Source of the DNA: Phocoena phocoena
Lineage: Eukaryota > Chordata > Mammalia > Artiodactyla > Phocoenidae
NCBI RefSeq assembly: GCF_963924675.1
Contig: NC_089221.1
Span: 133,838,263 to 133,902,262, forward strand
Length of the DNA: 64,000 nucleotides
Direction of reading: 5' to 3'
The notes beneath the pieces are model-generated. The model ran no database searches, was not told the DNA's origin, and worked only from the letters and a program-made list of their open reading frames with translations. This document shows positions 22,568 through 34,352 of the stretch, piece by piece. Every line of letters starts with the position of its first letter. Within the stretch, counting starts at the first letter, position 1. Made by a program: the position numbers and the translations under genes.

Positions 22568-22808
22568 TGGGACTTTCCTGGTGATGCAGTGGTTAAGACT
22601 CCACACTCCCAATGCAGGGAGCCTAGGTTCGATCCCTGGTCAGGGAACTAGATCCCACATGCATGCCACAACTAAGAGTTCACATGCCACAACTAAGAAG
22701 CCCCTGTGCCTCAACTAAGGAGCTGGTGAGCCACAACTAAGGGGCCCACCTGCTGCAACTAAGACCCAGCCCAACCAAATAAGTAAATAAATAAATATAT
22801 ATTTTTAA
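22568..22808 (+). mobile_element. CHR-type SINE with repeated CACAACTAAG units
   Basis: The head is GGGACTTTCCTGGTGATGCAG and the B-box region is GGTTCGATCCCTGG. The body carries four to five tandem-like copies of a CACAACTAAG motif. It ends in an (AAAT)n/(TA)n tail. A diverged duplication, ATACATTATCGCT and ATACATTATTGCT, flanks it. Confidence 0.92.
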
Positions 22809-22838
22809 ATACATTATTGCTAAGGCTCACAAACCTGG

Positions 22839-23301
22839 TGTATTTGTTTCCTGTGCCTGATGTGTAACAAACTACCACAAACTACGTGGCTCAAAACAAC
22901 AGAAAGCTATTCTTTCACGGTTCTGGAGGTCAAGAGAGTGAAGTTAAGGTGTTAGCAAGGCTGCACTCAGGCTAAGAGATTCCATTCCTGGCCTCTCCCA
23001 GCTTCCAGTGGCTGCCTGTATTCCTCGGCTTGTGGCTACATTACTCTCATCTCTGTGGTCACACTGCCTTCTCCTCTTCTGTCTGTCAGCAAATCTCCCT
23101 CTGCCTTCCTCTTACAGACATACTTGTGATTGAATTTACAGCCCACCCGGAAAATCCAGAATGATCTCCCCTTCTCAAAATCCTTAATATAGGCACACTT
23201 ACAAAGATTCTTTTTTGCCACGTAAGACAGCATAGTCTCAGGTTCCAGGAATTAGAATGTGGGTCTCTGGGAGGGTGGGGAACATTTTTCAGCCTACCTC
23301 A
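22839..23301 (-). mobile_element. MaLR-type solo LTR (MLT1 group)
   Basis: Reverse orientation: 'GTATTTGTTTCCTGTGCCTG', 'ACAACAGAAAGCTATTCTTT', 'CACGGTTCTGGAGGTCAAG' and the end 'AACATTTTTCAGCCTACC'. It is more diverged than the LTR at 19317. Confidence 0.75.
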
Positions 23302-23339
23302 TCCCGCAATGAAGTTATTTTCTATTTTCTATGCAGGAC

Positions 23340-23568
23340 ATAGAGTATAGTAAGAAACAGACAGACCTGAGTGTGACTCCTGGATCTGCCTGACATTGAG
23401 TGAATTACTCAAATTCCTCACACTTGAGTCTCCCCATTTATAAAATATGAATAATAGTAATATCTTCTAAAAAGAGCTGCCATGCGGATTAAATAAGATG
23501 GCATGTGAAATGCCTCTGCACAGTGCCTGGCTCTCAGTAAATGCTCACTGAGGAGTGAGCGTTATCGT
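23340..23568 (+). repeat. MIR SINE
   Basis: 'GAGTATAGTAAGAAACAGAC', 'CTTGAGTCTCCCCATTTATA', 'GCACAGTGCCTGGCTCTCAG', 'TAAATGCTCACTGAGG'. Confidence 0.8.
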
Positions 23569-23569
23569 G

Positions 23570-23700
23570 AACACAAATGAATAAACAACATTCAGAAGGC
23601 AAGTGACTTGCTGAAGGCCACCTAACCAGAAAGTGTCAGTGCCTGCAACTGAATCTGGGTCTCTCTGGCACCAAAGCCCGAGCATGTTCTACCCTATGGA
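23570..23700 (-). repeat. MIR SINE fragment
   Basis: 'CAAGTGACTTGCTGAAGGCC' and 'GTGCCTGCAACTGAATCTGG' give the reverse MIR order, head-to-head with the MIR just before it. Confidence 0.6.
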
Positions 23701-25940
23701 TTAGGCATTTCGGGCTTATGTGCTCACAACCTTAAGAGTCAACACATCTAGGTTATTTCAATTGTGGATGCTACTTCATACTCTCTTCCGGCTACTGTAC
23801 AGCTGCATCCCTTCAGATCACCACCTCTAGTTACTGAGTTTACACAGTCTACCCTAAGAAAGCAATATCATGTTTCCAATGATTTAGAAATACTGGAGAC
23901 CCTGCTTATGCAGGGGTGCGGTTAAGAGTTTGGCTTGTACAAAATCACATCAGATTGGCTGGCAATCCATTTGGTCTGCAACTCCAGGGGTTCTGGACAA
24001 TATGGGAATTATAACCGAAATCAATCTCCATCTACAAAGCTACAATTAGAAACTGCATTTCAAACAGGACCATGAGGTCTCTCTGGGGCAAGGTGCCTAG
24101 CCCCAGCACTTAGAATTTAAATCCACGTAGGCATTCGCTGCCTCAGAGTCAACGCAGCAGGGTTCATTCCAGTTCCTGATACTTCAAAAAAATGTTTGAA
24201 GAAAAATTCAGACACTCACAGGGAGCTCTCTTCAAGTTCTCATGTCCCCACCCATCCATCCAACCGTTTCCTCGGCACCGGTCTCCTCGGGTTATACAAC
24301 GTCGGCTGCGGGGAATGGGGAGCCCAGCTGTGTGCAGAGTTTGGAAAAAACATTCTGAATACTTTAGCTCTGCCAAATACTTGGTTAAAGAACGATATCC
24401 TCTAATTTCTTAAGCCATGTGTATTTTAAGTGAAATGTAATCCATATGTCTGTGACTCATTTAAATGCACTTCAGTGAAGCATGGTTCACCAAGAGCGCT
24501 GGGATATGTCTAAGCCTTTCGTAAGCTTCTCTTTGATCCAGGAAATTGAATTCTGCCAACGACAAATGAAGCTCCTGACAAGAGAGGGTCTAAGAGAGCT
24601 GTCCTTTATCCTAGATAAGATGTTAAAATCTATTCCTCACCCAGGAGGAAGCCGGGGAGAACTCCACAGCCTGGGTGATATGCAGAGTTTTGCTCCAGAT
24701 CAGCTACGCATTTCCACCAGGCCTCCTTGGAAGAGAGATGCAGCAACAAGCGGTGGTAACTAACCTACCCCGTCTATTGCTGAAAACACTCCTCTTCTGC
24801 CTATTTCCCCCCTTCTTGGGTCCTCCAGTATTATACAACTCAAATAGGGATGAAGGGGGAAAAGCCCAGGAGCTAGATCACTCCATTAGCAGTGAATGTT
24901 AATTTTCCAGGACAATTAATTTTGTTGCTTGATTTCCAAGACAACAAAAGCAGTCTCCATCCCTAAGATATCTCTGAGGGACTGGTAAGAAGTTAAAGAT
25001 ATGAAGTGAGATGAAAGTCGGAAGTAGTGGTAGGTACAATAATCAGTAAACCTCCAAATGCCTAAATTCTGCCTTGACCATTACTATTCCCCATGAGGTC
25101 TGGAGGTAGATATGCATACAAAAGAAAACAAATATCCATTCTTATTAGCTAGCCTTATACAAACAGGATTTCTCTTTGGCTGAGCCGGAGCACAATGAAT
25201 GGGGTGAGACCAAAGGACATCTCTCCTTTTCCCAAGCCAAAACCTAAATCTGGCCTCATTTGGACTCCAGGAAGGAAGTCCACTGAAGAGATGAGAGTTG
25301 CAGAATGTGCTTCAGAGGTTAGCAGAGAGAAGTATATAGATGGCCAAAGATCCTCTGGGCACAGCGCCCACTGGCTGAGCTGCTCGTCTGCTTTTGAAGG
25401 TGATCTTGTAATGTAGTAATTGAGCCAGTGAGCATCCCGCAAGCAGGTTCAACAGTTCAGTGTGCCCTCCTCTTGGGAGAAAGTGGAGAAGGGAGAGAGC
25501 CAGGGCCTACATCTCCCTGGAGGCGACCAACTCCCCAGATGCCTACAGCTAAGGAAGATTCCATTTGATTTCAGCAAACAAACTGTTGTCCAATAGGGTT
25601 TCTGGATTGATGAGGCAGTCCTCAGAGCCTGGGGGAAATTACGTGGAGAAAAAAATATTATGGATTTATACCTCAAAACTGTGGGTTGTGGAAATAGCAG
25701 CCTATAATTTCTTCCCTGTAATTTCCCTTCTCGTGCTTATGTTGCCTAAACGGTGGGGCCTGAGCTATCAGTTCATCCCCGACTTCAAGGTCTGTGGTTT
25801 TGGGGGTATTTGCCTTTATCCCACTGCTCCCTATTTCCAGGAATGTCTACAGAACTGGAGAGTAAATGCCCTGAGGCAAGGACCTCTTTTCCATTTTCCA
25901 CTTATGTGGTATCCTTTCAATAGGTAGCACAGGAAAGGCT
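23700..25940. other. Repeat-poor intronic block
   Basis: I recognise no interspersed repeat in these 2.2 kb. Open frames at 24164-24902 and 25565-25927 have no known domain and no splice context tied to ADAM19. The lack of repeats makes this a candidate for conserved intronic regulatory sequence, which I cannot test here. Confidence 0.4.
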
Positions 25941-25944
25941 TTTA

Positions 25945-26090
25945 GAACCCAACTGGGACAAAACCCTCATTCGACAGATGAGAAAGTTGAGGCCCAGGAG
26001 GGCCAACTGGCTTGTTGACCGATTCCACATTGTCTGTCTCTGAGCTCAGTACTCTCTCCACTGTACCACACAGCCCTAATCACAAGTCAG
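25945..26090 (-). repeat. MIR SINE fragment
   Basis: 'CATTCGACAGATGAGAAAGT' and 'TGAGGCCCAGGAGGGCCAAC', then 'CACTGTACCACACAGCC'. Confidence 0.6.
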
Positions 26091-26499
26091 GTTCTCCTAA
26101 CAACAGCTATGTACCAACAGTGGCAAATGATGGATAGGTGTGAGTAAATGTAAGACTAGGGAACATATCAGAGCAGAGTACTACCTTCATCACATACAGG
26201 TGAGTCTACAAAAACACGTGTGGGGCAACATGTAGAGTATAATCTTATTTCTGCTCCTCCCTCAGCACAAAAACAGCAGCCTGGTGTGCTTCTGTGTGAT
26301 CGTGCCGATGAGTATCTACGTGCGTGCTCTCACACGCAGAGAAAAGGTCCATGGCAGGCTCACCAACTGTTCACAGTGGACTCTCCTTGTGGGTGGGAGA
26401 CCTTCATTCTTTCACTCATTATATTCCGGTATTGCTACATGTTTTACAATGAGCACGTACTGCTTTTGCAATTTAAAAAAGCACAAGCTAGAAAAAAAT

Positions 26500-26700
26500 A
26501 GTGGCTGCCATTTACTGGGTATGGAGTACAAACCAGGCACTATGCTGACCCCCTGACAGGCACCATCTCATTTCATCCTCCCAGCGGCTCTGCGGTGTGG
26601 GACTCTTATTATACCCCAGATAGGGAAACTGAGGCTTGAAGAGGACGTACGGTTAGTAAGTGGCGAGTCAGGATCTGAACCAGGACCCTCCAACATGAAA
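26500..26700 (-). repeat. MIR SINE
   Basis: Reverse MIR order is clear: 'GCCATTTACTGGGTATGGAG', 'ACCAGGCACTATGCTGACC', 'GATAGGGAAACTGAGGCTTG', 'GTTAGTAAGTGGCGAGTCAG'. Confidence 0.85.
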
Positions 26701-27200
26701 GCCGCATTGAGGTTAGCCCTACGATGTCACTCTATTCCACCTGCACTCAACAGAGAAGAGAGTGTGTGTCCCCCATGGGAATGTCATCCGTTTATCCCGT
26801 GTTGCTTCACAGCAGAAAAAGGCTGCCAGCTGCTGTGCTATGGAACTAAGGCACCTTGGGGTGTCTGCTGCCTGAGCTGAAGGCCCATTTGCTGTGCCCC
26901 TCTCTCCTGGCCTAACCCCCATGTTCCTCCATCCTCACTATTCTTGGCTATCTCTCCATGTGTGAATTCCATTAGAGGCCTGCTCACTGCTATTTCGGGC
27001 CATGCATTAGCACATGGGCTTTGATTAGACGAGAGAAGGCCAGACACTTCAGGATGATGAAAAAGAAATTAGAAATGTCCTCTCCCTCCCCTCAGAGTCC
27101 CAGAAGCCCTTGTCCACAGCTCCTAGGAGGCCTGAGAATCCAATATATGAGGAGACGTACGTGGGGGCAGGGGGAGGGAATGGAAACCCTCATAACCTAT
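26700..27200. other. Intronic stretch, unrecognised
   Basis: No repeat, RNA gene or exon recognised. Confidence 0.4.
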
Positions 27201-27204
27201 TAGG

Positions 27205-27565
27205 ACCTTTGAACCTGGCTGTTCTTGCTCCTTGGAACTGTCATCTCCCCGCTGTCCACGTGGCTCACTTCCTCACCTCCTTCAGGTTTGGACTCAAATA
27301 TCAATTCACCACCAAGGCCTGCTCTGGCCACCGTTCCCAGCACCTCCCTCCCGAACCCCTGCTCTCCAGAGCCCTTATGTTCCTTTTGTTTCTGCCACGG
27401 CAGTTGTCACTGGACATACTACACATTCACTTGTGTAGTTATTGTTCCCCTCCACTGAAATATAAGATCCAGGAAGGCAGAACTGTTTTATTCACAACTA
27501 TATCTGCAGTACCTGCACTGGGGCCTGGAATGCTACAGATGCATCCAAGAGGGAAAGATAAATGA
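27205..27565 (+). repeat. L2 LINE 3' fragment
   Basis: 'CACTTCCTCACCTCCTTCAG', 'ATATAAGATCCAGGAAGGCA' and 'TTATTCACAACTATATCTGC' follow the L2 tail in forward orientation. The overlapping open frames are repeat-derived. Confidence 0.65.
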
Positions 27566-28077
27566 ATCAACTGAGGAAGTTGAGAACCAGAGCCTGAGGA
27601 TCACTTAGCACAGGGCCTAGTTTCCCCCTCAAATATCATGGGATTATAAAAACTTCATAATTTTGATAAAATGTGAAAAATCAGAAAAGCAGCACCACCA
27701 CCCCCCCCAAGCTGTTTTGAATCCAGACTTGCACGCACCATGAATGAGAGGGCTTTGGGAAGTAAACACACTAGCAAGTCGTGTGCAGTTGGAGTTCCGC
27801 TTGCTAACACATGTTCAAAAACAAAAAGCCCAATTTAGACGAAAATAGCAGGAAGCCATCCCCAGGGATACCTGGTGAGGTCATATTGCTTGGCTCTGCT
27901 GCTTCCACTTTTGTCAAGTCTCCTGCCTGCTGCCAATTCAAGGACGCCAGGAATCACATCCAGGCCACTGCTGATCACTGGGAAACAAAAGAGCTCCAGG
28001 CAACAGACAACAGAACCACATCTCCAGGCTCTCCTCTGGAACCTCAGTGTGGGACCGTAAAACATCACAATAGTAGT

Positions 28078-28272
28078 CAACTATTTACTGTGCTCTCTGT
28101 AAGCACTTTGTGTACATCACTGTTCTCAGCCCTCACAACCACCCATATGAGGCTGGTGTTACTAGTCTCATTTTATAAGTGGGGACACTGAGATTCTAAA
28201 AGACGCAGCAATATGCCCCAGGTTACTCGGCTAGTAAGTTGAAACTGCGTTTCTGTGACTCCAAATCCAAGA
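28078..28272 (-). repeat. MIR SINE
   Basis: 'CTATTTACTGTGCTCTCTGT', 'AGCCCTCACAACCACCCATA', 'TCATTTTATAAGTGGGGACA', 'GGTTACTCGGCTAGTAAGTT'. Confidence 0.75.
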
Positions 28273-28274
28273 AC

Positions 28275-29995
28275 ACAAATGATCCTCATTTCACCTCTCT
28301 CATTTACTTGCTGTGTGGCCTTAGGCAAGTGCCTATCCTTCCCTGAGTCGAAGTTTCTGCTTCCATGCATAAGACTGCTGCACTCAGTGTTTTCTATGGC
28401 ATCTTCACGCTCTAACTTCCTATGACCTCTTGCAAAGACTCCAAAATACGAAGGAAGGATGAGTCCTGGGATCCCTGCTTGGCCAGTCCAACTCCAAAGG
28501 ATTTGCCCATGACACTAACCCCATCACATAGGCAGCCCAGAGGAAGCTGAGGGGTCAAATGCCCCAGCTGGAGGCAGAATAGGACAGATTAGACGGAGGT
28601 GGTGATAGGGAACAATAGACTAGAGCTAGAGGGTTAGGGCCATGAGAAACTGAAGAAGGTCCCTGAGAGAGACTAAGAACAGACCCTCTGGGGGCCTTTC
28701 CTGCGAGACCAAAGGAAGACACTACAAGGAGAAATCCCAGGCAGATTTCTGGGCCTGCGCCCTCTGCAGACACAGCCAGCTGGGTCTATTCCAGGGAAAT
28801 GGGACAAAAGGAACACATTCTTGGGCTGGTTTTACTCCAGGAGTAAGGTAGGAGGAAAGTAGCAAAAATGATTGAGATGCCCATCTTTCTGGCTTCCCGA
28901 AGGCCACCACATTCTGGAGGCAGAGGAAAGACTCGGATGAAGCCCATTACTGCACAGGCTGCTTAAGTCATACTTTTACTACACTTCCGACACCACTCAT
29001 CCTCCTCTGCGAGTGTCCAAAAAGCCCAAATTTGGAATAATTTATATTCTTGCTTTCCACCCAAGCTTAGCAGTCATTCCCATCCTCCTGGATATGGGAA
29101 GGTCCCTATCCATCGCCTTCTTGGCAGGGATGCATGTCATTACTCATCTGCTTCCAAGGGACTCCGGAGGCTGCCAAGAGGAGACAGGCAGTTCTGAGAG
29201 CCATGCAGCCTTATCTGCAAGGTCTGTGCGGCAGAATGTAAGTGGGACTGTTGGTGGGGAAATATCAGAAGCCCTCAGAGGACCCCGGCCAAGTAAGGAG
29301 AGCTCTCCAGTGGCCAAAGCAGATTGGGAATGGCCAAAGAATGGGCAAAAGACACAGCCGTGCCTTATGTCTATTCACCGGCTCGATAACGTGAATCAAG
29401 ATACAGCTGCACTTGATGGCAAATCAACGTGGAAATATTTCTGAGCCAGGCAGCCATCCAAGAGGAGTGAGGTTAGGAAGATGGAGGAACCAGCCCGATG
29501 AAGCCAGGAGACTGCTGACCATATGCCCTTATTGGCAGGAGCTCAGATGCAGCTGACCCAGAATGGACAGAGCAGCCAGGGTGTGAGCATCAAATCCCAG
29601 AACACTCCACCTTGCCTCTCTCCTTTCTGCTGTCTTCCTCTAATCTCCTTCACTTCCTGCTGTGCGCTGTGCTGGAGCTAGTAAGACAGCTGCCAAAGTC
29701 CTCCAGCCCATCCCTCCCTTCATGTCTCCCACATACACACACTCACACACACTCACGTGCAGTGAATTCTAAGAGGCCCCAGAAATACAGCCTGAGGAAT
29801 TTCAAGGAAGACGTTACACAGTCCACTAATTTCACAGCAAGTCAAGAGACTGTGGAAATACTGGCTCTATAAGATGCTCCCCACAAAGGAACCCTAGCTT
29901 GAGAGCTTGGGTCACTTCGCTGTTTCCTTCCAAAACAGGCACCTGCGTCCGGCACTGACATGCAAGTGGGTTGTTTCATTTCAGACAAAGGAGAA
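28275..29995. other. Repeat-poor intronic block 5' of exon 3
   Basis: This is mostly unique-looking sequence just inside the intron 3 donor. A short (CA)-rich run lies at 29732-29757. A 28300-28370 piece is MIR-like. Open frames at 29013-29444 + and 28555-28910 - have no recognisable domain. Confidence 0.4.
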
Positions 29996-30005
29996 GTCCA
30001 CTTAC

Positions 30006-30076
30006 TCATTCTTCTCCAGGTCCAGGATCAGTTCTCGCCCCTCAGCCATCACCCTGAGCTCAGCTTTGAGTGGATG
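30006..30076 (-). CDS. ADAM19: ADAM19 exon 3 (prodomain)
   Basis: This 71-nt exon encodes 23 prodomain residues plus two bases of the next codon. It begins HPLKAELRV and continues MAEGRELILDLEKN, identical over this span to the human ADAM19 sequence as I remember it. The acceptor is TGTTGTTGCTTTTAG just right of 30076, and the donor GTAAGT lies at 30000-30005. The start is phase 0. The final GA joins the G of exon 4 to make Glu. The first residue of exon 3 follows directly on the Glu-Lys that ends exon 2. The EGRELILDLEKN stretch is the conserved hydrophobic strand of reprolysin-type prodomains. The internal ATG in this exon is not a start. This exon is the strongest evidence for the gene identity. 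Confidence 0.97.
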
Positions 30077-30384
30077 CTAAAAGCAACAACAAAAGAATGT
30101 CAGTTCCTAAAAGCAGGGGACGAGGCTACCAGGAAGGGGTGCACGATCTAGCACAGGGCTCTGACCTGGATCCACAGGAAGTGGATCCACAAAAAAGGCT
30201 CAATCTCATTTCCAGCCCAAACATGAAATATCTTCACTCCCAGAAGGACCCAATTCCCCTCCCCCACCTGCATTCTCCTCAAAGACAAAGGAGAGAAACT
30301 CCAAGCCGAAATGTGGTTTTAAGCGCCTGCATGCAGGCCTGGTAAAGGCAAACCCTGAAAAACACGATCTTGGAAGACAAATTC

Positions 30385-30610
30385 TGAGCGGAGTTAGATC
30401 TGGCTTCAAGTGCTGGCTCCGACACTATAGTCGTGAATTGGGCACATTACCGAACCTCCCTACAACTCAGTTTCCTCATTTATAAGACAGAGGAGTAATA
30501 GTCAACTTTATGGGGCTCTTGTAAAGACTAAATGACATGGTAAATGTAAAGAATTTTATTACAGCGCTTGGCATACAGGAAGCCCGTTACATGTTGGCTG
30601 TTATCTAAAG
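30385..30610 (+). repeat. MIR SINE
   Basis: 'TGCTGGCTCCGACACTATAG', 'AACTCAGTTTCCTCATTTAT', 'TTGGCATACAGGAAGCCCG'. Forward orientation. Confidence 0.8.
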
Positions 30611-30759
30611 TACCAGGGAAAGCCTCTTCATCATGGTCTCGTATTTTATTTTATATTGGCTCTGTTTGGATACCCCTCAATCATCTCAGAGGAGACAAGT
30701 AGAAGAACCTCCTACTAAGGTTTTAAAGGTCTGAAAGATACATTTTACACACAGGAGAA

Positions 30760-31497
30760 AATGTGCTGAGGGCCGAAGTAGCTACACACCCAGAAGAGAC
30801 CATTTAAAGTATCATACAAATGGCCAATAAGCATAAAAAACATGCTCAGCATCACTGGTAACTTTCCCTCACCCAAAAAGATTTCTTTTTTAAGATATCT
30901 TTTAAAAAACCAAAGCAACAAAGATTTTTTTAAAACCATAAATCACAATGCAGTGGAATATACTATAGAATGGGCACTCTCACACCCTACCAGTGAGAAT
31001 TTCAATGAATACTGGCTCACCGGAAAATAATCTGTCAGTATGGACCAAGAGTTTTAAAATGTTTAGGCTCTCTAACTCAGAAATAGAAGATTCTATCTGA
31101 AGGGAACAAATGGAAACACAGGCAATGGTTTATACACAAGGATGCTCATTACTTACAATAATGACTAATGAAATAGAACCTAAATGTCCAAAAATAGGAG
31201 AATGGCTAAATAACTGATAATCCATTCACATGGCAAAACATTACACAGTCACTAAAAATGATGACTTTCAATAATTTTTAAATTATCAAGAAAGTACATA
31301 TGATAATGATTAAGCACAAAAAAAACATAACACTGTATGTTTTATTCGCTCACACTTTTGTAAAGGGACTAAAGTAGAGCGAAATAAACCAAAAGGTTAC
31401 CATAGTTACTTCTCAGCAGTGAGAACATGAGTTAATTCTATTTTCTTTAGTGCATTTTTCCATGTTTTTATAATGGCTTTATATATATACATATATA
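30760..31497 (+). mobile_element. Old L1 3' fragments
   Basis: 'CAAATGGCCAATAAGCATAA', 'TAAATGTCCAAAAATAGGAG', 'TCACATGGCAAAACATTAC'. These are diverged L1M pieces in forward orientation. Confidence 0.65.
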
Positions 31498-31819
31498 TTT
31501 TTTTGGACTGCGTTGGGTCTTCACTGCTGCACACGGGCTTTCTCTAGTTGCGGTGAGTAGGGTCTACTCTTCGTTGCAGTGCACGAGCTTCTCACTGCGA
31601 TGGCTTCTCTTGTTGCGGAGCTCTAGGCACGCGGGCTTCAGTAGCTGTGGCGTGAGGGCTCAGTAGTTGTGGCTCGCGGGCTCTGGAGCGCAGGCTTGGT
31701 AGTTGTGGCGCACAGGCTTAGTTGCTCCACAGCATGTGGGACCTTCCTGGACCAGGGCTCGAACCTGTGTCCGCTGCACTGGAAGGTGGATTCTTAACTA
31801 CTGCCCAGCAGGGAAGCCC
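31498..31819 (-). mobile_element. CHR-type SINE, long form
   Basis: Reverse orientation: T-rich tail, 'GCTTTCTCTAGTTGCGGTG', the body, GGGCTCGAACCTG (B box) and a head 'CCCAGCAGGGAAGCCC'. It carries a deletion relative to the copy at 12038. It has the same orientation as ADAM19. Confidence 0.93.
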
Positions 31820-31824
31820 AAGCT

Positions 31825-33930
31825 TCTACCCCTTTTAAGGTTGACCTCAAAGATTAGTTCTGGCATGTATGAGAAAGTGGGTCACCTGCTTTGCCACCTC
31901 TGGTTGGGGCCTGCCTCTTCCAAGCACGTTTCTCTTATCAACTTCAAACTCCACTTCCCATTAGGGTCCTGGGCATCCCTGAAACTTTTGTGCCACTGAG
32001 GGCTCTGATGAAATCTGAACATTGTGATCTAGGATGCTTATGCAACTCTGTCCTTTGCTATTTTTTGCTAATTTATCCTACTCATTTCTCTTAACAAGGG
32101 ACATTTCAAAAACATGGGGAGAGGAAGCTAGGGGGATGTTTACCCAATAACTTTCACTAAGAAATTCACTTCTCTGTTTCTGATGCCTATTTCTGATTCA
32201 GCTCCACCAATACCTATTTCTGGTCGCTGGTCCTTTGCCACTTCACTCTGGGGGGTCTGGAGCAAGGGCCCTGCCCAATCACATTAAGCATCAGAGACAC
32301 AGTCCCAAGTGGGCATTTGAGGAAAAGCACACAGCAACAGAGCTGTATCAATCCCTTATCTAAGAGGTAGGTGGCCAAGAGTCCACACAAAAAAATGAAA
32401 GTTGACACAGATCAAAGCACTTTCACTTCTCCCCCAAAGAGACACAAGCTGCAACATAAGTATGAACATTTATTTTTAAGTGGGTAATCCAAAAATATTT
32501 CTCTAGTCTGGAAGATGCTCAGACACTGATATTTAAGATATGATGTTTCCAGGGGACATTTCAAGCAAAACAATGAAATAGCACCGTAAGGATGTATGTA
32601 GCTTCCCTGTCCAGATTCACTCGGTTTTTGTCTTGCAACTCCACTCTGTGCTAGGAAGGGGCAACATCACCTCTCCTAGGAAGTATAGGAGCTGACCCAC
32701 TGCTTATACTTCCCCAGGGCAGGGTTAAAATGCCTTTCTCTTTTGAGCTAGATTAAACAGATCTTCAGCTCCACAGGGTATTGGAAATCTGTCCTATATA
32801 TCTGTACCCCCCTTAAGACATAGTACAATATTTAGCATATAGTGTTCAACTAACGTTTGATGAATGAAGTAATTACAAAATGAGAAAAAGATGCCTGAGT
32901 GAGACCTACCTCTCCCTCTCTTGACATTCATTCATTTGTTCTTCAACAAATATTTATGGTGCCAGGCACGGTGCTAACTATGCCTACAAAATACAATGAC
33001 CCAGATTCTGGGCAGACAATGGCTGGGAACAAAGACAGGATCTGAGCTCCACTTTGTTTCTCAGGCCCTTCCTGAGGATGCCCAGCATCCCACATCTGGA
33101 GGGAACAGAGAGGCGTCTATAAAAGTATCAGATCCATTCCTCGGACAATAATGGATAGGTTGGAATATCCAAGATCTTAATTTTTAAAAATAACCTTCTC
33201 TAGGACGGCCATCCATTAATTTGTCTAGACTTTTCCTGAAGCTATTTTCAGTCTCTCCTACTTTTTGATGAAATGAACGCCACACATTTATTGTCTTTAG
33301 GATAAAACATTATTTGCTTTCATTTGTCCTAATATTTTTGCTGTAAATTCCCTTATTAAATCCAAACTGGAGCATTTTTGGACATGTCTGCATTAGTCTA
33401 GGCATAACTTCATGTATTCTGGGCATTTCTACTCTCCATTTACCTTTCCAGACTCAAGGACCACAAGTCTGAAATCTTTCCTGACACAGCTCTCTCCTCT
33501 CTCTGCTACCGTAATCTGGCTCTCTTATATGTTGCCCAATAAATCACTGACCATTTGAACCCAAAGGGCTCTTGTTAACTACCCCTCCTCTCCAGCCCTC
33601 TTCCTTCTTATCCCATCTAAGCCCTATTTTATAAATGAGGAAACTGAGTTCAGAAAGTGAAAGTCCAGTAGCTGGTTACTGACATGCAGCAATCACATCT
33701 TCCTTTCCAGTTCTTTCTTGTCTCACTTGAGCTATAAGAACCAGAACCAAAGACTATCCTAGATGCACAGATACTTCCTGCAAGAACAGGATAATGTTTT
33801 CTGTCTTATTCCCAATCCCCCTTATAAAGCCCGTGCATTCTGCTGGTGTCATGGCCCAAGGAGCCTACTGAATTTTAAGATTATTGGATTTGAAGACAGA
33901 TTCCTCAGTATAAGGTCCCTACCCTGCATC
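31825..33930. other. Intron 2 sequence with a few old repeat scraps
   Basis: L2-like pieces occur at about 32790-32870 (+) and 32925-32995 (-, 'CAACAAATATTTATGGTGCC'), and a MIR piece at about 33620-33690 (-). The rest is unrecognised. Confidence 0.45.
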
Positions 33931-33953
33931 TTAGTTTAAAAATAGTTTGGGTT

Positions 33954-34164
33954 GGGCTTCCCTGGTGGCGCAGTGGTTGAGAGTCCGCCTGCCGATGCAG
34001 GGGACACGGGTTCGTGCCCCGGTCCGGGAAGATCCCACATGCCGCGGAGAGGCTGGGCCCGTGAGCCATGGCCGCTGAGCCTGCGCGTCCGGAGCCTGTG
34101 CTCCGCAACGGGAGAGGCCACAACAGTGAGAGGCCCGCGTACCGCAAAAAAAAAAAAAAAAAAA
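33954..34164 (+). mobile_element. CHR-type SINE, short young cetacean subfamily
   Basis: This is a near-consensus copy with the head GGGCTTCCCTGGTGGCGCAG, B box GGGTTCGTGCCCC, the GGGCCCGTGAGCCATGGCC block and a long pure poly(A). It is flanked by an identical 15-bp duplication, AAAATAGTTTGGGTT, at 33939-33953 and 34165-34179. Together these point to a recent insertion. Confidence 0.97.
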
Positions 34165-34224
34165 AAAATAGTTTGGGTTATCATTTTTCTCTCCAAGTAT
34201 ATTATCTCATCAATAAAGTGAAGC

Positions 34225-34352
34225 AGGGACATCCCTGGCGGTCCAGTGGTGAAGACTCCACACTCCCAATGCAGGGGGCACGGGTTCGATCCCTGGTCAG
34301 GGAACTAAGATCCCGCATGCCTCACAGTGTGGCCAATAAATAAATAAATAAA
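34225..34352 (+). mobile_element. CHR-type SINE, very short form
   Basis: Head GGGACATCCCTGGCGGTCC, B-box region GGGTTCGATCCCTGG, and a body that stops after 'GTGTGGCC' with an (AAAT)n tail. Flanks carry ATAAAGTGAA and ATGAAGTGAA. Confidence 0.93.

Larger units (their letters stand above)
3640..30005 (-). other. ADAM19: ADAM19 intron 3
   Basis: This 26.4-kb intron has a GTAAGT donor at 30000-30005 and a CAG acceptor at 3640-3642. It interrupts a glutamate codon (GA|G). It holds three CHR SINEs, two substantial L1 fragments, two MaLR-type LTRs and many MIR and L2 relics, plus blocks where I recognise nothing. I found no further ADAM19-like exon inside it, and exon 3 to exon 4 continuity matches the known protein. 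Confidence 0.9.
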
